A stretch of 64,000 bases of DNA from an uncultured Bacteroidota bacterium. GTDB lineage: Bacteria; Bacteroidota; Bacteroidia; Chitinophagales; Chitinophagaceae. The stretch is from contig CADEDV010000013.1 in NCBI GenBank assembly GCA_902826165.1, positions 1 through 64,000 of the forward strand, in the 5' to 3' direction. Below are positions 1 to 8,618 of the stretch, one piece after another. Position 1 is the stretch's first letter, and every line of letters begins with the position of its first letter. The notes beneath the pieces are model-generated. The model ran no database searches. It saw only the letters and a program-made list of their open reading frames with translations, and was not told where the DNA came from. The translations under genes were made by a program, and so were the position numbers.

Positions 1-54
1 CGTCTTCAGGTGGCGGCGCCGCGAGGTGTGCTGGTTCGAATCCAGTCCCGGGCA
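1..54 (+). tRNA. tRNA 3' end (class II, probably Leu), cut by window edge
   Basis: The 3' half of a tRNA is visible. A T-arm occupies 30-46 (five-base stem around the TTCGAAT loop), followed by the acceptor strand CCCGGGC at 47-53 and discriminator A54; CCA is not encoded. The long GC-rich stretch at about 6-29 before the T-arm fits the large variable arm of a class II tRNA. An A discriminator and a GCCCGGG-type acceptor favour Leu over Ser. The anticodon lies outside the window, so the identity is an inference. Confidence 0.8.
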
Positions 55-61
55 CAACAAG

Positions 62-92
62 AAAGCGATTCATCATTGGATCGCTTTTTTTT
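62..92 (+). terminator. Rho-independent terminator after the tRNA
   Basis: An eight-base perfect stem (AAAGCGAT at 62-69 with ATCGCTTT at 80-87) and a ten-base loop run into an uninterrupted T tract to 92. It lies eight bases after the tRNA end and presumably ends that transcript. Confidence 0.85.
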
Positions 93-262
93 CTGCAGAC
101 TCTTCAGCTAAATTTCAAAAAAAGCCCAAGAACCCCTACCGAGAAGATATGTAGCAGCTTCGATAATAAGCCAGGACTTTAAAAAAGATTATAATTTTAT
201 TAAAGTGCTGCTACACATTTTAGAAAGTCAGATTTACATTCTACCTTATAATAAACCTGTTT
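93..262. other. Intergenic stretch, no gene seen
   Basis: This AT-rich spacer lies between the tRNA terminator and the small secreted protein. I found no ORF and no good TAnnTTTG box; TAATTTTA near 190-197 is the nearest match and is weak. Confidence 0.5.
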
Positions 263-763
263 ATGAAAATCATAATACCTTTTTTATTTTTCCCCTTTGC
301 GGTAGTAGCTCAAAAAAAAGAAACAGGCTATGCAAGCCTGGGGGCATCAGTCTTTTCAAATAAAAAATTTGAAACATCAGCAGGTGTTCATGTAGGTGCC
401 GGTGTTCCTTTAGGACGATCTTTCACAACAGGGTTATTAGCCGACATTTATACTTTTAATAATGAGAAAACGAAATATGCAATCGTTGCAGCAGATTTCA
501 AGGTCTTTTTTTCAGGCCGGGATAAACCAATTAGCCCTTTTATTTCTGCGCAACCCGGGCTTACTTTATATAATAAAAAAACAGGAACCGTTGTTACAAA
601 AGGAGGTTTTGCAGGCGGACTAATTGCAGGATTAAAAGCGAAACCAAAACCAAACGGCCTGGGAATAATTTTTGGGGTGGGTTTTCAAAATATATCTTTC
701 GCTGCACCTGGAAAAACAACCAGGTACAACGGGGTCAAAATCCATTTAGGAATAAGTTTTTAA
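263..763 (+). CDS. Hypothetical secreted protein, possible small outer-membrane beta-barrel
   Basis: This is a 166-residue protein of unknown function. Residues 1-16 form a short signal peptide (Lys2, a Phe/Pro-rich hydrophobic core, probable cleavage after AVVA). The mature part is rich in Gly and in alternating polar/hydrophobic stretches with aromatic residues, and it ends in ...IHLGISF; a terminal Phe is typical of proteins inserted by the BAM machinery. This suggests an eight-stranded-barrel type outer-membrane protein, but no family is recognised. It stands alone between a tRNA and the convergent uxuA, with no visible link to the xylan genes. Confidence 0.6.
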   Translation: MKIIIPFLFFPFAVVAQKKETGYASLGASVFSNKKFETSAGVHVGAGVPLGRSFTTGLLADIYTFNNEKTKYAIVAADFKVFFSGRDKPISPFISAQPGLTLYNKKTGTVVTKGGFAGGLIAGLKAKPKPNGLGIIFGVGFQNISFAAPGKTTRYNGVKIHLGISF

Positions 764-814
764 CCTCTTAATATTTCTCTTTGTACTAAGTAAGTACTTA
801 TTATATAAAAAAGG

Positions 815-1981
815 TTAGCCTAAACTTTTATATATCCCCCACTCCAATCCCCGCAATTCGGCCAGTCCTCTTAATCGTCCGATAGCAGAATAACCGGGAT
901 AGGTTTTCTTATGCAGGTCATCCAACATCTGGTGGCCATGATCAGGCCGCATGGGTATAGAGCTATTTTTACGCTTCATTAATAACACGATCTCTTTGAT
1001 AACAGTATACATATCCACATCCCCGGCCAGGTGATCTGCTTCAAAAAAATTTCCTTCGGCATCCCGTTTTGTACTGCGCAGGTGGATAAAATGAATATGG
1101 TCCCCTAATCGCTGAATGATACCGGGCAAGTCATTATCCCGACGAACTCCATAGGAACCGGTACAATAACATAAGCCATTGGCAGGGGAAGGTGCTGCTG
1201 CTATCAGTTCTTTTGCATCCTGTTCAGTGCTTACAATTCTTGGCAGACCTAAAACAGGATACGGAGGATCATCCGGGTGAATGGCCATTTTTAGTCCGAA
1301 TTCTTCTGCTACCGGAACCACCTGTCGCAAAAAATAAAACAAATGCTCTTTTAATTTCTTTGCATCAATTCCTTCGTAGGTTTTTAGAGCGGCCAAAATT
1401 TGTTCCTCGGTAAATCGTTCTTCACTTCCCGGCAAACCCAGTAATGCATTCCTGTATAAAGTTTCCTCTTCTTCATCCGTCATTGATTTCAGCCGCTGCT
1501 GCGCCTTCTTAATCTCTTCGGGAGTATAATCTTTTTCAGCCCCCGGTCTTTTCAATAAGAAAAGATCGAAAGCAACGAAAGCAAATCGTTCAAATCGTAA
1601 TGCTTTGCTTCCATCGGGCATGGTGTAATTGATATCCGTCCGCATCCAGTCCAGGATCGGCATAAAATTATACGTCACCACTTTTAAACCACAGGCAGCT
1701 ACATTCCGTAAGCTCTGCTTATAATTTTCAATATGCTGTTTATAATTGCCGGATTGTTTTTTGATATCCTCGCTGACAGGGAGGCTTTCAATAACCGTCC
1801 AGGTCATCCCGGCTGCTTCGATCTGTTCTTTTCGTTTATTGATCTCTTCAATACTCCATATTTCACCAACAGGAATATGATGCAATGCAGTCACCACCCC
1901 GGTGCAACCAGCCTGCCGTATATCTGATAAATTCACAGGATCACTCGGCCCGAACCAACGCATGGTTTGCTCCATTAACAT
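815..1981 (-). CDS. uxuA: Mannonate dehydratase
   Basis: UxuA (EC 4.2.1.8) dehydrates D-mannonate to 2-keto-3-deoxy-D-gluconate in the cytoplasmic glucuronate pathway. The N-terminal [19 protein letters not shown] segment, TALHHIP, the metal-site region HPDDPP and the C-terminal RPDHGHQM are typical, and 388 residues is the usual length. The true start is probably the third codon (Met at 1975). It is the last gene of xylB-xylA-uxuA, 45 bases after xylA. Its presence shows that glucuronic acid released from xylan by the GH67/GH115 enzymes upstream is catabolised. UxaC and the later KDG steps are not in the window. Confidence 0.95.
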   Translation of the reverse strand: MLMEQTMRWFGPSDPVNLSDIRQAGCTGVVTALHHIPVGEIWSIEEINKRKEQIEAAGMTWTVIESLPVSEDIKKQSGNYKQHIENYKQSLRNVAACGLKVVTYNFMPILDWMRTDINYTMPDGSKALRFERFAFVAFDLFLLKRPGAEKDYTPEEIKKAQQRLKSMTDEEEETLYRNALLGLPGSEERFTEEQILAALKTYEGIDAKKLKEHLFYFLRQVVPVAEEFGLKMAIHPDDPPYPVLGLPRIVSTEQDAKELIAAAPSPANGLCYCTGSYGVRRDNDLPGIIQRLGDHIHFIHLRSTKRDAEGNFFEADHLAGDVDMYTVIKEIVLLMKRKNSSIPMRPDHGHQMLDDLHKKTYPGYSAIGRLRGLAELRGLEWGIYKSLG

Positions 1982-2026
1982 AAACTGTTCTTTGAGATTA
2001 GAATTGAGTCTTCTGAATATTTTTAC

Positions 2027-3355
2027 TTAAATGAACCTGTTGATGACATTCTCCAGGTATTCCTGTTTGCCACTTTTAACAGCCGGTTCCCCATTTTCAA
2101 CAGCAAAGGCTCTCAGATCTTCCAGTGATAAGTTTCCTTCTTCAAAGGCTTTACCCTTTCCACTGTCGAAACTGGAATAACGTTCTGTTCTTATTTTTTT
2201 GTAATCAGATTTAGCCAGAATCGCATCCGCAGTTATCAATGCTCTTGCAAATGTGTCCATTCCTCCGATATGCGCATAGAAAAGATCAGCAGGGTCAGTG
2301 GAGTTGCGGCGGATCTTCGCATCAAAGTTGATACCACCCCCTTTGAAACCACCGGCTTCAATGATGATCAGCATCGCTTCGGTCAGTTCATTGATATCAT
2401 TCGGAAACTGGTCGGTATCCCAGCCGTTCTGGTAATCACCCCGGTTGGCATCCATGCTGCCCAGCAGGCCCGCATCAACTGCCACCTGCAATTCATGCGT
2501 GAAGGTATGCCCCGCTAATGTGGCATGATTCACTTCGATATTCAAACTAAAATCATTCAGCAGATCATACTGGCGTAAAAAGCCGATCACCGTTTCGCAA
2601 TCATAATCATATTGATGCTTGGAAGGTTCACAGGGTTTGGGCTCAATGAAGAATTTTCCTTTGAACCCATTCTTTCTTGCATAATTTTTTGCTGTATGTA
2701 AAAACTTAGCCAGATGTTCCTTCTCCCTTTTCATATTTGTGTTCAGCAAACTCATATATCCTTCTCTGCCACCCCAGAATACATAGTTCTCTCCACCGAG
2801 AGCAATTGTTGCATCTAATGCCGCTTTCACCTGTGCACCGGCATGGGCCAGCACATGAAAATCGGGATTGGTGGAAGCTCCGTTCATATAGCGGCGATTA
2901 GAAAATAAATTCGCTGTGCCCCATAATAATTTTACACCACTTGCTTTTTGTTTTTCGGCGAAATATGCAGTGATTGCCTGTAACCTTCTGTCGTTCTCGT
3001 TTACATCATTGGTATAATCCACTGCATCCACATCATGAAAACAGTAATAAGGTAAACCAAGCTTTGTTATAAATTCAAATGCCGCATCGGCTTTATCCTT
3101 TGCTCTTTCAACCGCATCTGCTTTTTCATTCCAGGGAAACAGGTGAGTGGGCTCACCAAAAGGATCTGCACCACTGCCGCAGAAGCTGTGCCAGTAAGCA
3201 CAGGCAAAACGCAGCCATTCTTTCATGGGTTTACCGGCCACCACTTTATTCTCTTCGTACCAGCGAAAAGCAAGCGGGTTATCTGATTCTCTTCCTTCGT
3301 ATTTGATTGCAGAAATACCTTTGAAGAATTCTTTTTGTCCTGTTGTAATTGCCAT
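2027..3355 (-). CDS. xylA: Xylose isomerase
   Basis: XylA (EC 5.3.1.5) interconverts D-xylose and D-xylulose in the cytoplasm. The 442-residue length and start [11 protein letters not shown] fit the long (class II) bacterial isomerases. Visible motifs include CFHDVD with the catalytic His, FWGGREGY, the metal-ligand region [29 protein letters not shown] and GSMDANRGD. The gene lies 26 bases after xylB and is presumably co-transcribed with it. Confidence 0.97.
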   Translation of the reverse strand: MAITTGQKEFFKGISAIKYEGRESDNPLAFRWYEENKVVAGKPMKEWLRFACAYWHSFCGSGADPFGEPTHLFPWNEKADAVERAKDKADAAFEFITKLGLPYYCFHDVDAVDYTNDVNENDRRLQAITAYFAEKQKASGVKLLWGTANLFSNRRYMNGASTNPDFHVLAHAGAQVKAALDATIALGGENYVFWGGREGYMSLLNTNMKREKEHLAKFLHTAKNYARKNGFKGKFFIEPKPCEPSKHQYDYDCETVIGFLRQYDLLNDFSLNIEVNHATLAGHTFTHELQVAVDAGLLGSMDANRGDYQNGWDTDQFPNDINELTEAMLIIIEAGGFKGGGINFDAKIRRNSTDPADLFYAHIGGMDTFARALITADAILAKSDYKKIRTERYSSFDSGKGKAFEEGNLSLEDLRAFAVENGEPAVKSGKQEYLENVINRFI

Positions 3356-3381
3356 TTTGCGATGTTAAATAGGTTAAATAA

Positions 3382-4899
3382 TCATGATAAACTCAATGAC
3401 AAAGCACTCGTTTGATTAACAGTATCCAGTTGGTTTCTCAATATTTCTTTCCATTGTTCATATAACTCATCATACCGGTTGTAGTCCCCAGGCTCCACGA
3501 TTGACACCGGTTTTCTGTTCGTTGATGCAGCCGCCGCATCTGAAAAAATGCCGGCGCCAATACCAGCCCCGATGGCGGCTCCAAAACTTCCATCCCCTTC
3601 ATAAAATTCAACAGCCACATTATTGACGTTAGCAAATGACTGTGTGAATACATCACTCTGGAAGAGATTCGCTTTACCAGCCCTGACCACTGAAGGGTTT
3701 ACTCCATTCTCCCGCATGATATCTAACCCATAGCGGAAAGAGAAGGCGATCCCCTCCTGCACCGCCCGTACAAGATGGGCCGTGGTATGAATATTAAAGT
3801 CAAGATGATGAAAATGACCGCCGATGATCTGGTTATTCAGCATACGTTCTGCTCCATTGCCGAAAGGTAAAGCGAACAGGCCATTCGAACCAACCTGTAC
3901 AGTCGCCGCAGCTTCATTCAATCCTGCATAAGTATGATTGGCCCCTGCGATATTTTTTATCCAGCGATTAAAGATGCCGGTACCATTAATGCATAATAAG
4001 ATTCCAATACGCCTTCTATCCAGCGCATAGTTGACATGGGCGAAGCTGTTAATGCGGGATTGCTGGTCATAACTCAGCTCATCGCTTACCCCGTAGATAA
4101 CGCCGGAAGTCCCTGCAGTAGTTGCTACTTCGCCGGGGTTCAGTACATTTAAAGACAACGCATTGTTAGGCTGATCACCGGCTTTATACGAAATGGGAAT
4201 ACCTGGCTTCAGTGAAAGCCGGGAGGCCACTATATCCTTTAAGTAACCATGTGGCGCAAACAAAGGATGCAAGGCCGGGATCAGTGTATGATCAAAGCCA
4301 AAATAATTGAGTACGTCTTTGGATATTTTATTGTGCCGAAAATCCCAGAAGATACCTTCTGAAAGTGCAGAGATCGTTGTCGTGCAATCACCGGTCATCT
4401 TCATGGCTATAAAATCGCCGGGCAGCATGATCTTATCGATCTTTTCATATACAGCAGGTTCATTCTCTTTTACCCAGGCTAATTTGCTGGCCGTGAAATT
4501 GCCAGGGGAATTCAGTAAATGTGATAAACATTTTTCTTCTCCGATTTCATGAAAGGCTTTATTACCAATTTCAACAGCCCGGCTGTCACACCAGATAATT
4601 GAATTACGCAGTACATGTTGTTCTTTATCCACGAGCACCAGGCCATGCATCTGGTAGGCAATGCCAATAGCTCCTATGTCCTGCGGATCATAAGTGCCGG
4701 CAGAATGACATTTCAGTATGGCTTGTTTTACCTGCTCCCACCACTGATCAGGACTTTGTTCAGCCCAGCCCGGTTTTACAGCAATGATCTCCGCTTCAGT
4801 TTCCGGGTAGGATGCAGTGGCTATACTTTGCTGCGTCAAGGCATCTGCTACAGAAACCTTGACGGAAGATGTACCTATATCAATTCCAAGTAAAAGCAT
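3382..4899 (-). CDS. xylB: Xylulokinase (FGGY family)
   Basis: XylB (EC 2.7.1.17) phosphorylates D-xylulose to xylulose 5-phosphate for the pentose phosphate pathway. The N-terminal phosphate-binding loop LLGIDIGTSSVKVSV, the AGDQPNNAL and TAGTSGVIYGVSD segments of the ATP lobe and the C-terminal GDGSFGAAIGAG signature match FGGY kinases; 505 residues is normal. It is the first gene of the xylB-xylA-uxuA unit, with a possible promoter at 4950-4957. An alternative FGGY substrate is unlikely because xylA follows directly. Confidence 0.93.
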   Translation of the reverse strand: MLLLGIDIGTSSVKVSVADALTQQSIATASYPETEAEIIAVKPGWAEQSPDQWWEQVKQAILKCHSAGTYDPQDIGAIGIAYQMHGLVLVDKEQHVLRNSIIWCDSRAVEIGNKAFHEIGEEKCLSHLLNSPGNFTASKLAWVKENEPAVYEKIDKIMLPGDFIAMKMTGDCTTTISALSEGIFWDFRHNKISKDVLNYFGFDHTLIPALHPLFAPHGYLKDIVASRLSLKPGIPISYKAGDQPNNALSLNVLNPGEVATTAGTSGVIYGVSDELSYDQQSRINSFAHVNYALDRRRIGILLCINGTGIFNRWIKNIAGANHTYAGLNEAAATVQVGSNGLFALPFGNGAERMLNNQIIGGHFHHLDFNIHTTAHLVRAVQEGIAFSFRYGLDIMRENGVNPSVVRAGKANLFQSDVFTQSFANVNNVAVEFYEGDGSFGAAIGAGIGAGIFSDAAAASTNRKPVSIVEPGDYNRYDELYEQWKEILRNQLDTVNQTSALSLSLS

Positions 4900-4949
4900 T
4901 ATTTCTCAAAAATTACTTACCTATTAACATCCGTTTAATCAATTAAATG

Positions 4950-4957
4950 CAAAAATA
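4950..4957 (-). promoter_or_regulatory. Predicted -7 box for the xylB-xylA-uxuA operon
   Basis: CAAAAATA on the plus strand reads TATTTTTG on the minus strand, a perfect match to the Bacteroidota -7 consensus TAnnTTTG. It lies about 50 bases upstream of the xylB start. No clean -33 TTTG is present at the expected distance, so the call rests mainly on the -7 box. Confidence 0.4.
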
Positions 4958-5084
4958 GAAAACAGGGATGCATAATCGTCAGAAATACTATAATAATTGT
5001 ATCCTTTCCCATTATCTGCGTCTAACTATAAGCAGACATTTTACTCCTTTACCTTCTATTTTAGCCCTGCTATTCCATGATTTT

Positions 5085-6359
5085 TTACTGCTCGACAAAA
5101 GTCATTACACTTTTAGCAGGTATGATATGCTCAAAACTATTAGCCGTAATTGTAATCGCCTGGCCTTGCTCTGCATTTTTAGACGAAGTAGTTACATAGG
5201 GAATAACCGCTGTTGCCGAGCCACCCTGGAATGTAATTTTTTGCTTTACATCATAACTGCCCCTGTTAATAGCCACTACTACTTTTTTGGTGCCATTTCT
5301 ATATGCCGATATCAGTACTTCGTTCCTTGAATTGGCACCGGCACCCAGGCGTACAGCACCTGGTTTAACAAATCTCGCAAAATGTGACATCATGTAGCCT
5401 CTTTTTGTAACCTGCCCATCCTGGCCAATGAGACCATAAAACCTTTTTCCGTACCACCATATATAGGCATTAAAATTGGCTTTGGTAAAGCAATCATGTA
5501 TTTCAATAGCTGTATTGATGTTGGCGTCTAAAGTAGTAAGGGTATCCAAATGTTCGGTCATCCATACTTCCTTGCCGAGGCTTTTAGCCGTTGCATTTTC
5601 AACCAACCCTCCGCCATATAAATGGGTACCTATTATATCAAGATTAGCAACGGCACCGGGATCACTTAAAATAGTATTGACATAGGTTTGATTATTATTC
5701 ACCAGTTCAGGTGCCATTAATCGGGTAGCAGTAACCAGCCCTCCCTGGTTTTTTAAGAAGTCTCTCATTTCGGTGGCTGTCCAGACACAACTTTCATAAT
5801 TGGGATCCCAGTCCGGTTCATTCTGCACAGAAACAGCTTCTACTGGAGCACCGTTTGCTGCCATATAAAGAGCAAAATCATTTAAATACTTTGCATACGC
5901 AGCTGCGCTGTCAGGAATCAGCTTCCCCCCAATAATATTGTTATTGGTTTTCATCCTCGCAGGCGGGCTCCAGGGGCTGGCAAAAACTTTGGCACCCCGC
6001 TGAATGGCTGCTTTGGCATGATTCAATTCTGTTGCACGCCAGGCATCATCGGATGCGATCCTGATCCTCAGGAAATTTAAACCGACCTGGCCATTACCTG
6101 AACCAAAAAGCCGGTCAAATTCTTCTGTCGTCAAAACCGAAGTATTAGGCGGTGTAAAAACAGTAGCACACCCGAAACCCTGTATTACCTGGTTGTTTTC
6201 ATTAGCCTGAATAGTGACATCTGCATAAACAAGAGGTGTGGTACCTGTGCTGGTATCAGTTCCTTTTTTGGAACATGCTGCTAATAAAATAATAACCAGG
6301 AGAAATTGCTTCGATGAATTTATATACTTACTGATGCTGGCCATATATTGATCCTTCAC
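5085..6359 (-). CDS. GH30 glucuronoxylanase, lipoprotein
   Basis: This endo-xylanase most resembles GH30 subfamily 8 (XynC type), which cleaves xylan at positions set by a (methyl)glucuronic acid side chain. A lipoprotein signal (LLVIILLAAC, lipidated Cys29) implies attachment to the outer membrane. The (beta/alpha)8 domain has the acid/base Glu181 in VSVQNEPDWDP and the nucleophile Glu269 in VWMTEHLDT. WWYGKRFYGLI and KRGYMMSHFARFVKPGAVR match the XynC region that includes an Arg contacting glucuronate, and a C-terminal beta-sandwich ends the protein as in that subfamily. It lies downstream of susC/susD but beyond a terminator, so it probably has its own transcript. Met6 is an alternative start. 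Confidence 0.88.
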   Translation of the reverse strand: MKDQYMASISKYINSSKQFLLVIILLAACSKKGTDTSTGTTPLVYADVTIQANENNQVIQGFGCATVFTPPNTSVLTTEEFDRLFGSGNGQVGLNFLRIRIASDDAWRATELNHAKAAIQRGAKVFASPWSPPARMKTNNNIIGGKLIPDSAAAYAKYLNDFALYMAANGAPVEAVSVQNEPDWDPNYESCVWTATEMRDFLKNQGGLVTATRLMAPELVNNNQTYVNTILSDPGAVANLDIIGTHLYGGGLVENATAKSLGKEVWMTEHLDTLTTLDANINTAIEIHDCFTKANFNAYIWWYGKRFYGLIGQDGQVTKRGYMMSHFARFVKPGAVRLGAGANSRNEVLISAYRNGTKKVVVAINRGSYDVKQKITFQGGSATAVIPYVTTSSKNAEQGQAITITANSFEHIIPAKSVMTFVEQ

Positions 6360-6568
6360 TGTTTCCTGTGAACTATTTTATTCTTATTCCGAATATTGCA
6401 GCCTTTCTGTCGTTGACTTGAAGTGACTTTCGGTTGTAGCAAATATGACGCTGGTTGACATAGCATTATCAGTTACCTGCAATGGTTGAGTCCTTTTATC
6501 TGCCATCCATTAAATGAGTAGCTGAGTATTTATTAAAAATCGAAACTTCAAAAAAGATAATTAAAAAT
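6360..6568. other. Upstream region of the GH30 gene
   Basis: This spacer between the susD terminator and the GH30 start should contain the GH30 promoter if that gene is transcribed separately. The nearest -7 candidate is minus-strand CATATTTG (plus CAAATATG near 6441), which differs from TAnnTTTG at the first base. No copy of the LacI-type palindrome found at 12044 is present. Confidence 0.3.
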
Positions 6569-6594
6569 GAGAGAGGTGAAGAATCACCTCTCTC
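6563..6594 (-). terminator. Terminator after susC/susD pair 1
   Basis: A perfect 11-base stem (plus-strand 6569-6579 with 6584-6594) has a four-base loop. On the minus strand it is followed by ATTTTTAA. It lies 40 bases after the susD stop and separates the SusC/SusD unit from the GH30 gene. Confidence 0.8.
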
Positions 6595-6633
6595 TGTAAC
6601 GACTGCTGCTTGCTTTGCTCAATGCTTAAATTT

Positions 6634-8613
6634 TTATTGATAATTAGGGTTTTGATAAGCCGCCTTTTCTTCCGGTGTCATTTCCATCCCATCAAGCTGG
6701 CCCTGTGGGATAGGCCGGATATAATGAAACGGCTGGATAGTACGGGTAAATGTTTGCGGAGTATGGGCACCATAGGTTGCTGCACAAATTGAGTAGGAAC
6801 CTGCGAGTTCGTTCCACTTTTGGGTACGAACCAGGTCAAACCAACGATGACCTTCCCCGAAATATTCACGGGAACGTTCTGCCAAAATATAATTAATGTC
6901 GATAGTAGCTGGAGTAGCTGCTATCATGGCTGCGCTATTATCTGCAACGAATGCCGCATTGTTTTTATTTGAAAATCTCCATTTACCAGCTCTTGCACGA
7001 AGTACGTTGACCAGGTCACGGGCAGATTTACCAGCTACTGTTGTGGCACCTTTTACGGCTGCCTCAGCTGCAACAAGATAAAGCTCTGAGAATTTGGCGA
7101 TTTTAAATGGACGGGTACTTGGAGCATTGGGCTCACCCAGACCAACATTTCCGGTACGATATACTCCCATCTTCCAGAGATTGGGAAATACAATCCTGCT
7201 TATTCCACTGGGAGCGATCACAAAATCAGCACGGCCGGGTAACACACCTGCGCCGACGTTACTATACGATTTTCCCGGGAAATTTGCCCCGGCAGAATAC
7301 ACAATACCAGCAGCCTGTGAATCATACTCCAGGAAACTGAGTATAGGGTTTCCCGGAAGAACGGGCAAATCGTTAGCATTGTAAAGTGTTGCATTTGCGG
7401 TTCCGCCTTTAGGCCAGTTGCCCCTGAAAACAGTAGCAAATGTTCCATCATAGCGGGAATCAAGTGTTTTTTCAGCAAACGTGTTGGTAAATACTTCGAT
7501 AGGAGGAGCCATCCGGGTATAAGGACGTCCCAAACTTTGATCAGCTTCCCGCTGAACAGAACTAATAGCAGCACCTGTACCATCAGGATTTGCCGCACTC
7601 CTTATTACCGTGTAGTTCCAGGTCACCATCCAAACACAAGAGTTTCTGCCATTACCCAATTCACTTTGAAAACCGGTGAGAGGAGATCCGTTATAAAACT
7701 CACTTTCCTGTGTATGGTCGGCATACAGCAGCATTTCTTTGTTACGGTCATTACCTCCTACATGTACGTCATAAAAAGTATTCTCTAAGCCAAAGGATCC
7801 GGGATTATCAATGCCTTGTACAGCGATATCATAGGCAGCCTGGAAATACCATTGAGCATCATGACCATCCGGGTCTGTTCTTGGAGATGCAGGATAAGTA
7901 GGAATATTGTTCGGGTTTTGCAACCACCAGGCATATGTCAAGTAAGCTTTCGCCAGGTAAAGACGGGCCAGCGTTTTAGTGGCTCCACCAGTTACCCTTC
8001 CTGTAGCTGGTAAATCATTTACTGCTGTTAACAAGTCAGGAAAAATAGCTTTCGTATAAACTTCAGGCACTGTGTTTCGAACAGATGTTCTTGATGCAGT
8101 AGTATTGAATTTCAACTCTCCCGAACCCAGGTCCAAAGGCACACCGCCAAATGTTTGTACTAACAGGAAATAATCAAAAGCACGGAAAAATCTCGCCTCT
8201 GCGATCAGTGGTGCAGAAATACCCACAGCGGAAGCATTCTCAATAATTCCGCTGGCGGTATTAATATTAGAAAAGGCTGTTCCCCATAATGCATCAGACC
8301 GGCTACTCGCAGCTGTTATGTTTCCAACACCGGTGTTATCCATGTCCTTAAAGTTCTGGTCAGCACTTTGGGCATAGGTATATTCGTCAGTCCCGGTTTC
8401 TAATGTATTATAGTAATAAGGTTGACCAAATATGAACCGGAGGTGGGCATACTGGGATGTAATGCCACCCAATACACCTTTCTCTGTTTTGAAAAATTCA
8501 GGTGTATAAATACTGCGTGGCTGCTCATCCAGAATTTTACTGCATCCTGAAATTATCAGAATGAAAAGGGTTGATACAATGACAGATTTTATTTGTGTTT
8601 GTTTCATAATCAT
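6634..8613 (-). CDS. SusD/RagB-like surface glycan-binding lipoprotein (pair 1)
   Basis: This is an outer-membrane lipoprotein that caps the adjacent TonB-dependent channel and binds oligosaccharides. The lipobox IISGC lipidates Cys24 (Met3 is an equally good start). The N-terminal SusD-like segment SKILDEQPRSIYTPEFFKTEKG and the C-terminal ILAERSREYFGEGHRWFDLVRT are family hallmarks. At 659 residues it is longer than the other two SusD proteins here, which suggests extra loops at the glycan face. It starts five bases after the susC stop. The neighbourhood (GH30 and, divergently, the xylan enzymes) suggests xylo-oligosaccharides as ligand. Confidence 0.93.
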   Translation of the reverse strand: MIMKQTQIKSVIVSTLFILIISGCSKILDEQPRSIYTPEFFKTEKGVLGGITSQYAHLRFIFGQPYYYNTLETGTDEYTYAQSADQNFKDMDNTGVGNITAASSRSDALWGTAFSNINTASGIIENASAVGISAPLIAEARFFRAFDYFLLVQTFGGVPLDLGSGELKFNTTASRTSVRNTVPEVYTKAIFPDLLTAVNDLPATGRVTGGATKTLARLYLAKAYLTYAWWLQNPNNIPTYPASPRTDPDGHDAQWYFQAAYDIAVQGIDNPGSFGLENTFYDVHVGGNDRNKEMLLYADHTQESEFYNGSPLTGFQSELGNGRNSCVWMVTWNYTVIRSAANPDGTGAAISSVQREADQSLGRPYTRMAPPIEVFTNTFAEKTLDSRYDGTFATVFRGNWPKGGTANATLYNANDLPVLPGNPILSFLEYDSQAAGIVYSAGANFPGKSYSNVGAGVLPGRADFVIAPSGISRIVFPNLWKMGVYRTGNVGLGEPNAPSTRPFKIAKFSELYLVAAEAAVKGATTVAGKSARDLVNVLRARAGKWRFSNKNNAAFVADNSAAMIAATPATIDINYILAERSREYFGEGHRWFDLVRTQKWNELAGSYSICAATYGAHTPQTFTRTIQPFHYIRPIPQGQLDGMEMTPEEKAAYQNPNYQ

Positions 8614-8618
8614 ATTTT

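Noticed and set aside
1-54. tRNA end as a phage or island attachment site
   Set aside because: No integrase gene and no repeat of the tRNA 3' end was found in the window, so there is no support for an integrated element.
764-814. Terminator between the small secreted protein and uxuA
   Set aside because: The AAGTA/TACTT pairing near 785-800 is short and lacks a following T tract on either strand, so it was not listed.
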